A DNA stretch of 64,000 bases, taken from contig JAUHWH010000001.1 in the NCBI GenBank assembly GCA_030424715.1, positions 682,001 to 746,000 on the forward strand, in the 5' to 3' direction. Origin of the DNA: Bdellovibrionia bacterium. GTDB lineage: Bacteria; Bdellovibrionota; Bdellovibrionia; Bdellovibrionales; JAGQZY01. The first letter of the stretch is position 1; every line of letters starts with the position of its first letter. Below are positions 19,956-28,945 of this stretch, piece by piece. The notes beneath the pieces are model-generated. The model was not told the DNA's origin and did no database searches. It saw only the letters and a program-made list of their open reading frames with translations. The translations under genes were made by a program, and so were the position numbers.

Positions 19956-20137
19956 AAGAGGGTATCGGCAAAAGGCTGTGATGACTTAACTGAGCAAAAA
20001 CGAAGCCAAACCGAAAATGCAAGTTTTTACTAAAAGGGCTCTGAAAACCCCGTCTTTTTGACGAGCCCTGCGTCTCAAAAATTGGTCTGGTTCTAAAATA
20101 AAATGAACTTTTCCAGGAAATTTGTTAGGCTTAAAAG

Positions 20138-20312
20138 CAAGTTCTGTGGTGCGTTTGTTGAATACAGAAATCCTATAGATATACAGACGGGGGCCGTCCC
20201 TGGCGACGGTGAGCAGGCCCGGTTACGATCCGGGAAGCCTGAAATCGCTATATAGCCACCCACCTATTGAAATCGGGATTTCGTGATTCACATGGCACTC
20301 ACAGGACGAGTT
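20138..20312 (+). ncRNA. ssrS: 6S RNA (SsrS)-like
   Basis: GCGACGGTGAGCAGGCCCGGTTACGATCCGGGAAGCCTGAAA closely parallels the E. coli 6S segment GGTGAGCATGCTCGG..CCGAGAAGCCTTAAA; closing stem GTTCTGTG(20141)/CACAGGAC(20300); T-run after 20310; length about 173 nt. Confidence 0.8.
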
Positions 20313-20354
20313 TTTTACTTTCCTTTCCTACCATTCTTTGTTTAATTAACTCCC

Positions 20355-21818
20355 ATGTCAGATCAAAAAGTCAGTCCGTCACAAGGTCGTTGGGACCACC
20401 TTCTTCGTGAGATTCCGAGCCAAGCCGTAAAGCGTGAGGCCGTTAGAAAGCCCGTGCCGACTCCGGAACCAGAGCCTCCTATTCAACAAGAGACTGAGGA
20501 CGAAATTTATTCGGTTTCCGATATCAACCGTGCTGTGAAACAAAGGCTCGAAGGCGAGTTCACACACATCTGGCTGCAGGGAGAGATTTCTAACTTTAAA
20601 GCGCACACTTCGGGTCACCATTATTTTAGCTTGAAAGATGCCAAGGCTCAGGTGAGCGCGGTTATGTTTAAAGGCTTTAACGCAAAATTAAAATTTCGAC
20701 CAGAAAGTGGCATGGAAGTTTTGGTGCGCGGTAAGATCACGGTCTATGAACCTCGCGGCAACTATCAAGTCTTCTGTGAGCACATGGAGCCTGTGGGGGC
20801 CGGCGCTTTGCAAAAGGCTTTTGAGCAGCTCAAGGCTAAGTTACAGGCAGAAGGTTTGTTTGCAGAAGAGCGCAAACAAGCGATTCCGACCTTCCCTAAA
20901 AATATCGGAGTGGTCACCTCTCCGACCGGTGCCGCAATCCAAGATATTCTCAACGTGCTGGGGCGTCGTTCAAAAACAGTTAATGTCACGGTGATTCCTG
21001 CCCGCGTCCAAGGCGATGGGGCGGCCGCCGAGATTGTTCGGGGCATTGAGCTTGCCAACCAGTTGTCTCTTTTTGATGTTCTGATTGTGGGCCGCGGTGG
21101 AGGTTCTATAGAAGACCTCTGGTGTTTCAATGAAGAGTCCGTGGCTCGAGCTATTGCGGCCTCAAACATTCCCATCATATCTGCGGTGGGGCACGAGATC
21201 GACTTTACCATTTCTGATTTTGTGGCCGACTTAAGGGCGCCGACACCATCAGCCGCCGCCGAGGTGGTTGCAAAAAGTGAGCAAGAACTTTTAGAAAAGT
21301 TAAAATTTTATAGCAAGTCATTGCGACTGTTATGCTACCAGAGAATTGAATCCTATAAAAAACAAGTGCGTCACAGTCAGCAAAGGTTATTGGATCCTCG
21401 CAAGTATTTACGTGATTCGATTTTGCGTCTCGATGACTGGAACCAACGTTTGATCCAGGCCGCCTGGCGTAAGATTGAAAATCTACGACTGGCGAACAAA
21501 GCGCTGGTAAAAAGCTTGAAAAGCCCTATGACAATCGTATCAGCCAGCCAGGCGCAGAATCAATATCTGAGCAAGCAGGTGCGGTCGGCGATGTTGTCTG
21601 TCTTGCAAAGAAATCGCAGTCGGTTTTCTCAGAGCACCAGTCTTCTCGATAGCCTGAGCCCGTTGCGAACGGTGGACCGGGGTTACGGAATTGTACGACA
21701 AGAAGGCCAGCTTGTCCCAGATGTGGCCAGTTTAAAAGGTAAAGAAATAGAAGTGGAGCTGCGCGATGGCTTTATCGCGGCTCAAGTGACAAAGACTAAA
21801 ATCAAAAAGGAGTCGTAA
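20355..21818 (+). CDS. xseA: Exodeoxyribonuclease VII large subunit
   Basis: LQGEISNFKAHTSGHHYFSLKD, VTSPTGAAIQDIL, GRGGGSIEDLWCFNEE; about 45-aa N-terminal extension. Confidence 0.95.
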   Translation: MSDQKVSPSQGRWDHLLREIPSQAVKREAVRKPVPTPEPEPPIQQETEDEIYSVSDINRAVKQRLEGEFTHIWLQGEISNFKAHTSGHHYFSLKDAKAQVSAVMFKGFNAKLKFRPESGMEVLVRGKITVYEPRGNYQVFCEHMEPVGAGALQKAFEQLKAKLQAEGLFAEERKQAIPTFPKNIGVVTSPTGAAIQDILNVLGRRSKTVNVTVIPARVQGDGAAAEIVRGIELANQLSLFDVLIVGRGGGSIEDLWCFNEESVARAIAASNIPIISAVGHEIDFTISDFVADLRAPTPSAAAEVVAKSEQELLEKLKFYSKSLRLLCYQRIESYKKQVRHSQQRLLDPRKYLRDSILRLDDWNQRLIQAAWRKIENLRLANKALVKSLKSPMTIVSASQAQNQYLSKQVRSAMLSVLQRNRSRFSQSTSLLDSLSPLRTVDRGYGIVRQEGQLVPDVASLKGKEIEVELRDGFIAAQVTKTKIKKES

Positions 21819-22036
21819 TGGACTTTGAAAAAAAATTAACTCGTCTCGAAGAAATTGTGCAAAAAATGGAGGGTGGTGAAATGTCCTTAGACGACTCACT
21901 AAAACTCTTTGAAGAAGGCGTTAAGCTTTCGCGCGACTGTAACAAAGAGCTCAGCGAGGCCGAACAGAAGGTAAAAAAGTTAGTGGGCGTGGACGCCAAC
22001 GGTGAGCCCGTGCTCGAGGACTTCAACCAACCATGA
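21818..22036 (+). CDS. xseB: Exodeoxyribonuclease VII small subunit
   Basis: FEKKLTRLEEIVQKMEGGEMSLDDSLKLFEEGVKL; coupled to xseA. Confidence 0.93.
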   Translation: MDFEKKLTRLEEIVQKMEGGEMSLDDSLKLFEEGVKLSRDCNKELSEAEQKVKKLVGVDANGEPVLEDFNQP

Positions 22037-22857
22037 ACGCAAAAATAGAAGCCTATCAAAAAGATTTCAATCTTTTTGCCAAGCAACACTTTGCCCATCG
22101 GAGGGCCGAAGCCAAAGACACTCCGATTTTACTGGATGCCATGGAGTATTCTTTTTTTAACGGTGGAAAGCGCTTTCGACCCATGCTTTGTTTTGGAGTG
22201 GCCGAGGCTTTGAACGTGCCGGCACTAAAAGTGATGGGCTTCGCCTTCGCACTCGAGTGTATTCATACCTACTCATTAATCCATGATGACCTGCCCTGCA
22301 TGGATAACGACGACACCCGCCGGGGCCAGCCGACAAATCACATTCAATTTTCAGAAGACATTGCACTGTTGGCCGGAGACGCCCTGCTCACTGAGGCTTT
22401 TTTGATCCTTGCCAGACATTATGGAGCCAAGGTTGGAGTGTTGGTCGAGATGCTTTCGGAAGGCAGTGGACTCAACGGTATGATTCGTGGGCAAGTTCTA
22501 GATTTGGGGCGTGGTGATGAGGTGGCAAGTCTCAGTGACCTGATCAACCTCCACGAATTAAAAACGGGGCAATTGATTTCAATGTGTTTTCGGGGTCCCG
22601 CTCTGATCGCAGACAAAAAGCTGACTGGCGTGTCTGAGTTGGGGATGATGCTTGGCTTAGCTTTTCAGGTGAAAGACGATCTTTTGGATGCCGAAGAAGA
22701 CGACCAAGCCAGTTTTGTCAGATTTCTCGGCGTTGAAGGCACTCAGCAATACCTCGCCTCTTTAACAGAGAAGATCCAAATGGGTCTTAATGAATTCGAA
22801 ATGGAAAGTGGCTTTTTAAAAGAACTGATCGACTACAACTTTGCCCGCGAAAAATGA
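22033..22857 (+). CDS. ispA: Polyprenyl (farnesyl) diphosphate synthase
   Basis: GGKRFRPML, HDDLPCMDNDDTRRG, FQVKDDLLD. Confidence 0.93.
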   Translation: MNAKIEAYQKDFNLFAKQHFAHRRAEAKDTPILLDAMEYSFFNGGKRFRPMLCFGVAEALNVPALKVMGFAFALECIHTYSLIHDDLPCMDNDDTRRGQPTNHIQFSEDIALLAGDALLTEAFLILARHYGAKVGVLVEMLSEGSGLNGMIRGQVLDLGRGDEVASLSDLINLHELKTGQLISMCFRGPALIADKKLTGVSELGMMLGLAFQVKDDLLDAEEDDQASFVRFLGVEGTQQYLASLTEKIQMGLNEFEMESGFLKELIDYNFAREK

Positions 22858-23639
22858 GCAAGGGTCGGTTGGATCAAGTCATTGCCACCTTCTTCCCGCA
22901 GTTTTCTCGAAGTAAAATTCGTACTTTGATCGAAAAAGGTAAAGTGCAAATCAATGTTGATGGCTGGAAAACCTATACCAAACCAGGCCTCAAGATGGAC
23001 TTCAGCGGTCTCTCAGCCCAAGACATTCTCCTGTCGCCAGACGAGGAGCTTGACCATGTTTCTCGAGGAGCCCTCAAACTTAAGAAGGCAGTGGAGGTGA
23101 TGAACTTGTCTGTCGAGGGGCTCACCTGCCTAGATGTGGGTTTGTCCACGGGGGGCTTTTCAGACTTCTTGTTAAAAAACTCTGCGGAGCGGGTTCTCGG
23201 CGTTGATGTCGGTCGGGATCAACTTCACAAGACGCTAAGGGGGCATCCTAGGCTAACCTATCGGGACAAAGTCAACGCTCGCGAACCATTGCCCAAAGAC
23301 CTGTTGGATGGGTTTTTCGGTGAGGGCGAGCCGCAGCTTTTTGATCTCATCGTTGTGGATGTTTCTTTTATATCTCTCGATAAAATTATTCCCAACATTA
23401 AGAATTTACTCAATCCCAAAGGTACACTGATTACGTTGGTGAAGCCTCAGTTTGAGTTGTCGAGGGGAGACCTTAATAAACAGGGTGTCGTGAAAGATGA
23501 GGCGTTGTTACAGGTGGCCGTGGAAAAAATAATTGGGGTTTTGTCAGAAAATAAGTTAATAATATCGAACACCTGTGAATCACCCATTGAAGGAGACCAT
23601 GGCAACAAAGAATTTCTACTTATTTCTCGTCGGCATTAG
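22854..23639 (+). CDS. tlyA: TlyA-family rRNA methyltransferase/hemolysin
   Basis: S4-like N-terminus (RLDQVIATFFPQFSRSKIRTLIEKGKV), SAM motif CLDVGLSTGGFSDFLL, VKPQFEL. Confidence 0.92.
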   Translation: MSKGRLDQVIATFFPQFSRSKIRTLIEKGKVQINVDGWKTYTKPGLKMDFSGLSAQDILLSPDEELDHVSRGALKLKKAVEVMNLSVEGLTCLDVGLSTGGFSDFLLKNSAERVLGVDVGRDQLHKTLRGHPRLTYRDKVNAREPLPKDLLDGFFGEGEPQLFDLIVVDVSFISLDKIIPNIKNLLNPKGTLITLVKPQFELSRGDLNKQGVVKDEALLQVAVEKIIGVLSENKLIISNTCESPIEGDHGNKEFLLISRRH

Positions 23640-24549
23640 CTGTTGTCTATTTTTCACATCAGCTTGTGAAACCCTGAAATTAAAGGGACGGTCAGAAGGG
23701 CCAACGTCGCCTCCGCAACAGGTTGAGACGGCGGAACCTGTTGCGCCACCACCGCAGGCCGAAGCGCCCGAGTTTTTACAGAAAGAAAGCCCAAAGTTAG
23801 GATTGATCTTGGGTGGCGGCGGGGCCTTGGCCTATGGGCACATTGGGTTGTTACAGGAACTCGAAGACAATAAAATTCCGATTCATAGTATGGTTGGTAT
23901 CGAATGGGGTGCTCTCGTTGGCGGGGCCTACGCTCTTGAGGGTAAGGCCCATTCTGTGGAGTGGAAGCTCCTTAAATTGCCCGGCGACGCTTTTGCCAAC
24001 AAAAGTTTTTTTTCATCCGGTGATTCCGCTCCTAAGGTCACGCAATTCAAAAGTTTTCTCAATGGGGTGTTTGCTAAGGCCAACACGGGTGATTTAGAAA
24101 TCCCCTTTGCCTGTCCCTATTCAAATCTTGCGAAGGGGGTCAGCGGAATATCTCGTTCGGGCTTGCTGAAAAACATCGTTAAAGCCTGTTGGGTTTCCGA
24201 GCCCCATTTTAAAATCGATTTGGTGGCCTCAAATTCATCAGCCGTTTTGGCCGCGGCCGATCGCCTACGTTCCCAGGGCGCGGAGCTTATCGTTTATATT
24301 GATGTCCTCTCGCGTAACAACCCTCTCAGCAGTAAAGATCGTTACAAACATCGTGGGTCGACCATTCAGTGGTTGAATTTGAAAAGTTCTCTTTCTGACC
24401 TTAAGGGGCGTGGAGTTGACGAGGTCATTGCCTTGCCTTTAGGGGATTACAGAATAAACTCGTACAAGTCGTTGCGCTCCATTATTCGTACTGGACAGCT
24501 TAAATCAAAATCTCCAGTGAAGGACATCGTAAAAAAGTATGCTTACTAA
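23599..24549 (+). CDS. Patatin-like lipoprotein, probably catalytically inactive
   Basis: Lipobox FTSAC; patatin N-core LGLILGGGGALAYGHIGLLQEL; nucleophile elbow reads GIEWG instead of GxSxG; SD AAGGAG before ATG 23599. Confidence 0.8.
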   Translation: MATKNFYLFLVGISCCLFFTSACETLKLKGRSEGPTSPPQQVETAEPVAPPPQAEAPEFLQKESPKLGLILGGGGALAYGHIGLLQELEDNKIPIHSMVGIEWGALVGGAYALEGKAHSVEWKLLKLPGDAFANKSFFSSGDSAPKVTQFKSFLNGVFAKANTGDLEIPFACPYSNLAKGVSGISRSGLLKNIVKACWVSEPHFKIDLVASNSSAVLAAADRLRSQGAELIVYIDVLSRNNPLSSKDRYKHRGSTIQWLNLKSSLSDLKGRGVDEVIALPLGDYRINSYKSLRSIIRTGQLKSKSPVKDIVKKYAY

Positions 24550-25855
24550 AACTTTTAATGATTTAGAAAACTTCAAACAGCGAAGACTCATGTTGAATCG
24601 ATTGGCTCCAAACGCTGCATTCATTTTGTTTGCAGGAGAAGAAGGCCATCTAGACACCTTCCGGCCCCAAAGTTCATTCGTTTATTTAACGGGTTTTGAA
24701 GAGCCGAGTGCGGTCGCCGTTGTTCGCACGGGAGAGACGCCCGAGTTTCATTTGTTCGTGCGGCCAAACGACGCGGTTGCGGAGACGTGGGATGGTCACC
24801 GCTGGGGTCTTGAGAAAGCCAAGCAAGAGTTTGGTCCCAACCAGAGTCACTCTATTGATGATCTTGAAACCCAACTGCCTGAGCTTTTGAGAGGCGCTGA
24901 TAAAATCTATTTTGCTTTGGGCGCTCAGGTCGAGGATGACAACATCGTGATCGCGGCACGCGATCGGGCCCAGCAACTGGATCGCCGCTCGGGCCGACCG
25001 AAAGCGGCGATTTGTGATCCTAATGAAGTCCTCGCCGAAATGCGTATGGTGAAAGATGATCTCGAAATTGAGTTGCTACGGGAGTCTTGCGAGCTTTCTG
25101 CAAAAGCACATATCGCTGCGATGAAGGCGAGTCGCCCAGGGCTTAACGAGAAGCAGATTTTGGCGACCCTTCTTTTCCACTTTTACAATGAGAACGCCAG
25201 TCGAGAGGGCTATTGCTCCATCGTTGCTTCCGGTGCCAATGCCTGCACTTTGCACTATCGTGCCAATCGTCGAGACATGAAAGACGGAGATCTTCTTTTG
25301 ATCGATGCGGGTGCAGAAAAAAATTACTTTACCGCGGACATCACAAGAACCTTTCCTGTTAACGGACATTTCACAGAACCTCAAAAGAAACTTTATGAGG
25401 CTGTTTTGGATGTTCAAAAGAGTTTAATTGCCATGGTGAAGCCGGGCTCTTCTTTGCCGGAACTGCACGAAAAATCTTGTGAACTTTTGACGGAGAAAAT
25501 GATTCTCTTAGGACTCTTGAGTGGCAGTGTCGCCGACAATATTGAATCTAAAAAATACCAAAAGTACTATCCTCATGGGATTGGTCACTTTTTGGGGATG
25601 GATGTGCACGACGTTGGGTTTTCTAAAAAGAACGGCAAGCCTCATCCCTTTGTGCCCGGTGTGGTGATTACGGTCGAGCCGGGGCTTTATGTTCCAGAGG
25701 ACGACGACTCGGCGCCGGCGGAACTCAGGGGCCTTGGGGTCCGCATCGAAGACGATGTGCTGATTACCAGTAACGGCTCTGAGGTGCTCACTGCATTAGT
25801 ACCGAAAGAGGTCGCAGAGCTCGAAGCTATTATCGGCCAGTCAGCCTCTACTTAA
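24539..25855 (+). CDS. pepP: Xaa-Pro aminopeptidase
   Basis: Creatinase-fold metal-site motifs LLIDAGAEKNYFTADITRTFPV, HGIGHFLGMDVHDVG, TVEPGLY. Confidence 0.93.
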   Translation: MLTKTFNDLENFKQRRLMLNRLAPNAAFILFAGEEGHLDTFRPQSSFVYLTGFEEPSAVAVVRTGETPEFHLFVRPNDAVAETWDGHRWGLEKAKQEFGPNQSHSIDDLETQLPELLRGADKIYFALGAQVEDDNIVIAARDRAQQLDRRSGRPKAAICDPNEVLAEMRMVKDDLEIELLRESCELSAKAHIAAMKASRPGLNEKQILATLLFHFYNENASREGYCSIVASGANACTLHYRANRRDMKDGDLLLIDAGAEKNYFTADITRTFPVNGHFTEPQKKLYEAVLDVQKSLIAMVKPGSSLPELHEKSCELLTEKMILLGLLSGSVADNIESKKYQKYYPHGIGHFLGMDVHDVGFSKKNGKPHPFVPGVVITVEPGLYVPEDDDSAPAELRGLGVRIEDDVLITSNGSEVLTALVPKEVAELEAIIGQSAST

Positions 25856-26603
25856 AAAAATGATGGATGGGCCACTGGTGCTCGCGGGCATGGGCAAAGA
25901 GTTTATCCTCTTCCTCAAAAAGGCCATTTTCTTCAGTCTGTGTTTGAACGCAAAGTTTAGCGCCCACTGAGGTTTCGATCAGCGCAATATCACCGAGAGT
26001 ATTACCGGCACAAAAAATGGGGGCAACCCCTTGAGTGCGAGCCAATAGGGCCTCGGCCTTGCCTTGGCGCCAAGTGATGGGGCCAGTTTGTTCTGTTGTT
26101 ACGAGACCAGAGTCGTCAACTCGAGTTTGAATACCCATGACTTTCTCAAAAGGAACCCCAGCCAGAAACCCTGCTGGCTCAACGGCCCACTGGATCGAAG
26201 CCGTGACAATAAATACCTCAATACCTTGTTCTTGTAGCCAAGCAATCATGCGCTTCTGAGATTCGAACACGCGAGCCCCGTTTTTTTCGACACAATCCTT
26301 GGCCCAAGCGCGGACTTGTTCAATGGATTGTCCAGCTGATATCTGCGCCAACCAAAGGTAGGCTTGTCTCGGATCGTCCTTTTTTAGGCTTTCGTAACGT
26401 TCCCAAGGATCAATACCTCTAAGGGTCTCAAGATCACAGTGATCAATCTGATACTGAAAGAACTGCTCCCCCATATCGCTATCCCAAAGCGTACCATCGG
26501 CATCGAAGGCGGCATAGTAAGGACCTGGGTTCGCTTTCATAGCTTCTAGCACCTGATTTTGTAAAGTCTTCACCAACTCGTCGCTAAACTCATTCTTTTC
26601 CAT
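25848..26603 (-). CDS. HAD-superfamily hydrolase (phosphoserine-phosphatase-like)
   Basis: AAFDADGTLWDSD, FIVTASIQWAVEP, FCAGNTLGDIALI. Confidence 0.82.
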   Translation of the reverse strand: MEKNEFSDELVKTLQNQVLEAMKANPGPYYAAFDADGTLWDSDMGEQFFQYQIDHCDLETLRGIDPWERYESLKKDDPRQAYLWLAQISAGQSIEQVRAWAKDCVEKNGARVFESQKRMIAWLQEQGIEVFIVTASIQWAVEPAGFLAGVPFEKVMGIQTRVDDSGLVTTEQTGPITWRQGKAEALLARTQGVAPIFCAGNTLGDIALIETSVGAKLCVQTQTEENGLFEEEDKLFAHAREHQWPIHHFFK

Positions 26604-26644
26604 ACCACAAATTTACTGCACGAAGTCCAGTTGAACAACGACTG

Positions 26645-26786
26645 ATTTTTGGCCCTACGAAATTCTAACAAATACAGACCTCGAAAAGCGAGTTCCACAG
26701 CGAGAATTGCCAAAGGCAATTCAACGCGAGGACCTGTCTGAGTTTTTTGAGGTCTGTATTTGTTAGAATTTCGTAGGGCCAAAAAT
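26645..26786. repeat. Long palindromic element IR3 (38-bp perfect arms, structured core)
   Basis: Left arm 26645-26682 ATTTTTGGCCCTACGAAATTCTAACAAATACAGACCTC; right arm 26749-26786 exact reverse complement; core contains GAATTGCC-TTT-GGCAATTC hairpin (minus strand). Confidence 0.97.
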
Positions 26787-26844
26787 TAGCAAGATCAGCT
26801 TGGGGTGGTGGACCTTTTGTGGTGCATGGGGTAGTTTGGTGGGC

Positions 26845-27294
26845 ATGGAAATCAAGTTGTTTTTAGAAGAGCATGTCGATGCCGTTTATGATTACGAGAA
26901 GACGCAATTGCCCATGGATATGGGAGATATTCAAAAAGAGATGGTGTCATGGGACAAGCCTTGGCGCAAGGAGTCTCTTGAGCACTATTCTAAGTTGGGT
27001 TGGAGCTTTATCGCCTTCGAAGGCGATAGGATAGTTGGGTATGTTCTCGGTCAGACCGTTTTGTTTTTTAACAACTGGACTCAGACTCTGTGGATGGAGC
27101 ATTTGTCTTTTCAAAATGAAGAGGTGGGCTTTCAGCTGGCGGATACCATTGTTCGTTGGGCCAAGACGAAGCACTTGCAAAAGGTGATCGTTAATCGTGA
27201 TAGTGATCGTGCGGCCTTTGTGGCCGAGTCTTTTCCGAAGTTTCAAGAGGGTGGTTTCTTTCACCTTTCAACAACCAAACTACACGAGGGCTGA
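26845..27294 (+). CDS. GNAT-like N-acetyltransferase
   Basis: Start MEIKLFLEEHVDAVYDYE; WSFIAFEGDRIVGYVLGQ, acetyltransferase-like organisation. Confidence 0.6.
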   Translation: MEIKLFLEEHVDAVYDYEKTQLPMDMGDIQKEMVSWDKPWRKESLEHYSKLGWSFIAFEGDRIVGYVLGQTVLFFNNWTQTLWMEHLSFQNEEVGFQLADTIVRWAKTKHLQKVIVNRDSDRAAFVAESFPKFQEGGFFHLSTTKLHEG

Positions 27295-27296
27295 TT

Positions 27297-28943
27297 TTGA
27301 CTTTTTCTTTTCGTGACCGAAAAAACAATATTGAGAGGTTTAAAAATGAGGTCTTCGATCTAGTTATAGTGGGTGGCGGGATTACCGGTGCGGGTATCGC
27401 TCGGGATGCGACCTCGCGAGGAATGAAGGTGGCCCTTCTAGAAGCCAATGATTTTGCATCGGGAACAAGCTCTCGCTCGTCCAAGTTGATCCATGGCGGT
27501 GTTCGGTACCTTGAAAATTTTGAATTCCATTTGGTGTTCGAAGCCTTGGCGGAGCGAGCCTTATTATTTAAAATTGCTCCACACTTGGTGCACCCCCTCC
27601 GATTTTTGATTCCGATTTATAAAAACTCGCGGGTTGGGTATTGGAAGATGCTAGCGGGAATGTGGCTTTATGACTTGTTGGCTTTATTTGAAACCCCTCA
27701 GATGCATGAAAGCTTAGACCCCTCTCAGGTGGAGGAGCGTCTACCCAGCCTCAATCACGATGAGCTTGTGGGAGCTATGGAATATTCTGATGCCTACACC
27801 GATGATGACAGACTGGTGATAGAGTCTTTACGAGACGCCGCTCGTCGAGATGCTGTCATGGCGAATTATACCCACGTCGAATCAGCGTCGTGGGATGGTG
27901 ACCGGATCAGTCACTTGCAGGTGTTAGATCATGTCAGTGGCGAAAAGTTCTCTGTGCGAGGACATCAGTTCGTATCGGGAGTGGGGCCCTGGACCGATAT
28001 TTTTGGAAAGTCCGTGGATGTTGGGTGGAAAGACCGGCTGCGACCCACCAAGGGTGTGCATTTGACTTTTTCCCGCGACAGGATTCCTGTTGAAAAAGCT
28101 GTGGTTATGGCCGTGGAATCTCGAATTATTTTTGTTATCCCTCGCCATGAGATGGTGATTGTGGGGACCACCGACACCGACTTTTCCAATGATCCGGCGA
28201 CGGTGCTGACTCAAGTCGATGATGTGCATTACCTACTGGCGGCTCTCAATCAATATTTTCCTGATCTTAAAATTCAGCAGTCTGATATCCTTGCGTCCTA
28301 CAGTGGCGTACGTCCGTTGGTGGATGATGGTTCATCGACTGAGGGAAAGACCAGTCGAGAGCATAGTATTTGGTCCCACGGTGAGAATCTCACGTTCGTT
28401 GCCGGAGGCAAGTACACCACCTATCGCAAGATCTCGGAAGAGGCTGTGGATCATATTTTAAGCAAGCTGCCCTTTGAAGTTGCCATGGCTTTTGGACCGT
28501 CCAACACAAAGGTGCCTCTGAACCCGCAACTTTCCGTAGACCTGTACGACCGTGCCCGGCAATCGGTGGCGCCTTGGTCTGTTCAATACGGTATCGATGA
28601 AAAGGTGGTCCTACAGCTTGTTGAGCGCCACGGTCTTGAGGCTCAAATAATTTTACAGAAAATGGCCGATGATTATGGACTCTATCCCACTGAAGAGGCA
28701 CGCTGGATGGGCGAGGCCTATTTTGCCATAGAGCATGGAATGTGTTTGAGCCTTGTCGATTTTTACTGGCGCCGTTCTCCCTTATTTTTGGCGACCAAGG
28801 ACCACGGCGTTCAGTATCTGAATGTCATTGCAAAAGTTTTTGCCGAGTCGTTGGGTTGGTCTTCAGATGAGCAAGAGCGTCAGAAAGAGGCGTTTCATCA
28901 GCAAATGGCAAAGGAGCTTTCTTGGGATAACCTTCTGGCCTAA
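27297..28943 (+). CDS. glpD: Glycerol-3-phosphate dehydrogenase
   Basis: DLVIVGGGITGAGIARDATSRGMKVALLEANDFASGTSSRSSKLIHGGVRYLE; TTG start. Confidence 0.94.
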   Translation: MTFSFRDRKNNIERFKNEVFDLVIVGGGITGAGIARDATSRGMKVALLEANDFASGTSSRSSKLIHGGVRYLENFEFHLVFEALAERALLFKIAPHLVHPLRFLIPIYKNSRVGYWKMLAGMWLYDLLALFETPQMHESLDPSQVEERLPSLNHDELVGAMEYSDAYTDDDRLVIESLRDAARRDAVMANYTHVESASWDGDRISHLQVLDHVSGEKFSVRGHQFVSGVGPWTDIFGKSVDVGWKDRLRPTKGVHLTFSRDRIPVEKAVVMAVESRIIFVIPRHEMVIVGTTDTDFSNDPATVLTQVDDVHYLLAALNQYFPDLKIQQSDILASYSGVRPLVDDGSSTEGKTSREHSIWSHGENLTFVAGGKYTTYRKISEEAVDHILSKLPFEVAMAFGPSNTKVPLNPQLSVDLYDRARQSVAPWSVQYGIDEKVVLQLVERHGLEAQIILQKMADDYGLYPTEEARWMGEAYFAIEHGMCLSLVDFYWRRSPLFLATKDHGVQYLNVIAKVFAESLGWSSDEQERQKEAFHQQMAKELSWDNLLA

Positions 28944-28945
28944 TC

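Noticed and set aside
25848-26603. HAD hydrolase as the missing MurNAc-6-P phosphatase (MupP)
   Set aside because: Sequence looks like the phosphoserine-phosphatase branch rather than the Gph/MupP branch; no operon link to the recycling genes.
26645-26786. Possible integron attC site in IR3 (TCTAACAA ... TTGTTAGA)
   Set aside because: The palindrome extends 38 bp perfectly without attC-like bulges or R/L box spacing, no integrase or cassette array is present, and IR1/IR2 lack these boxes.
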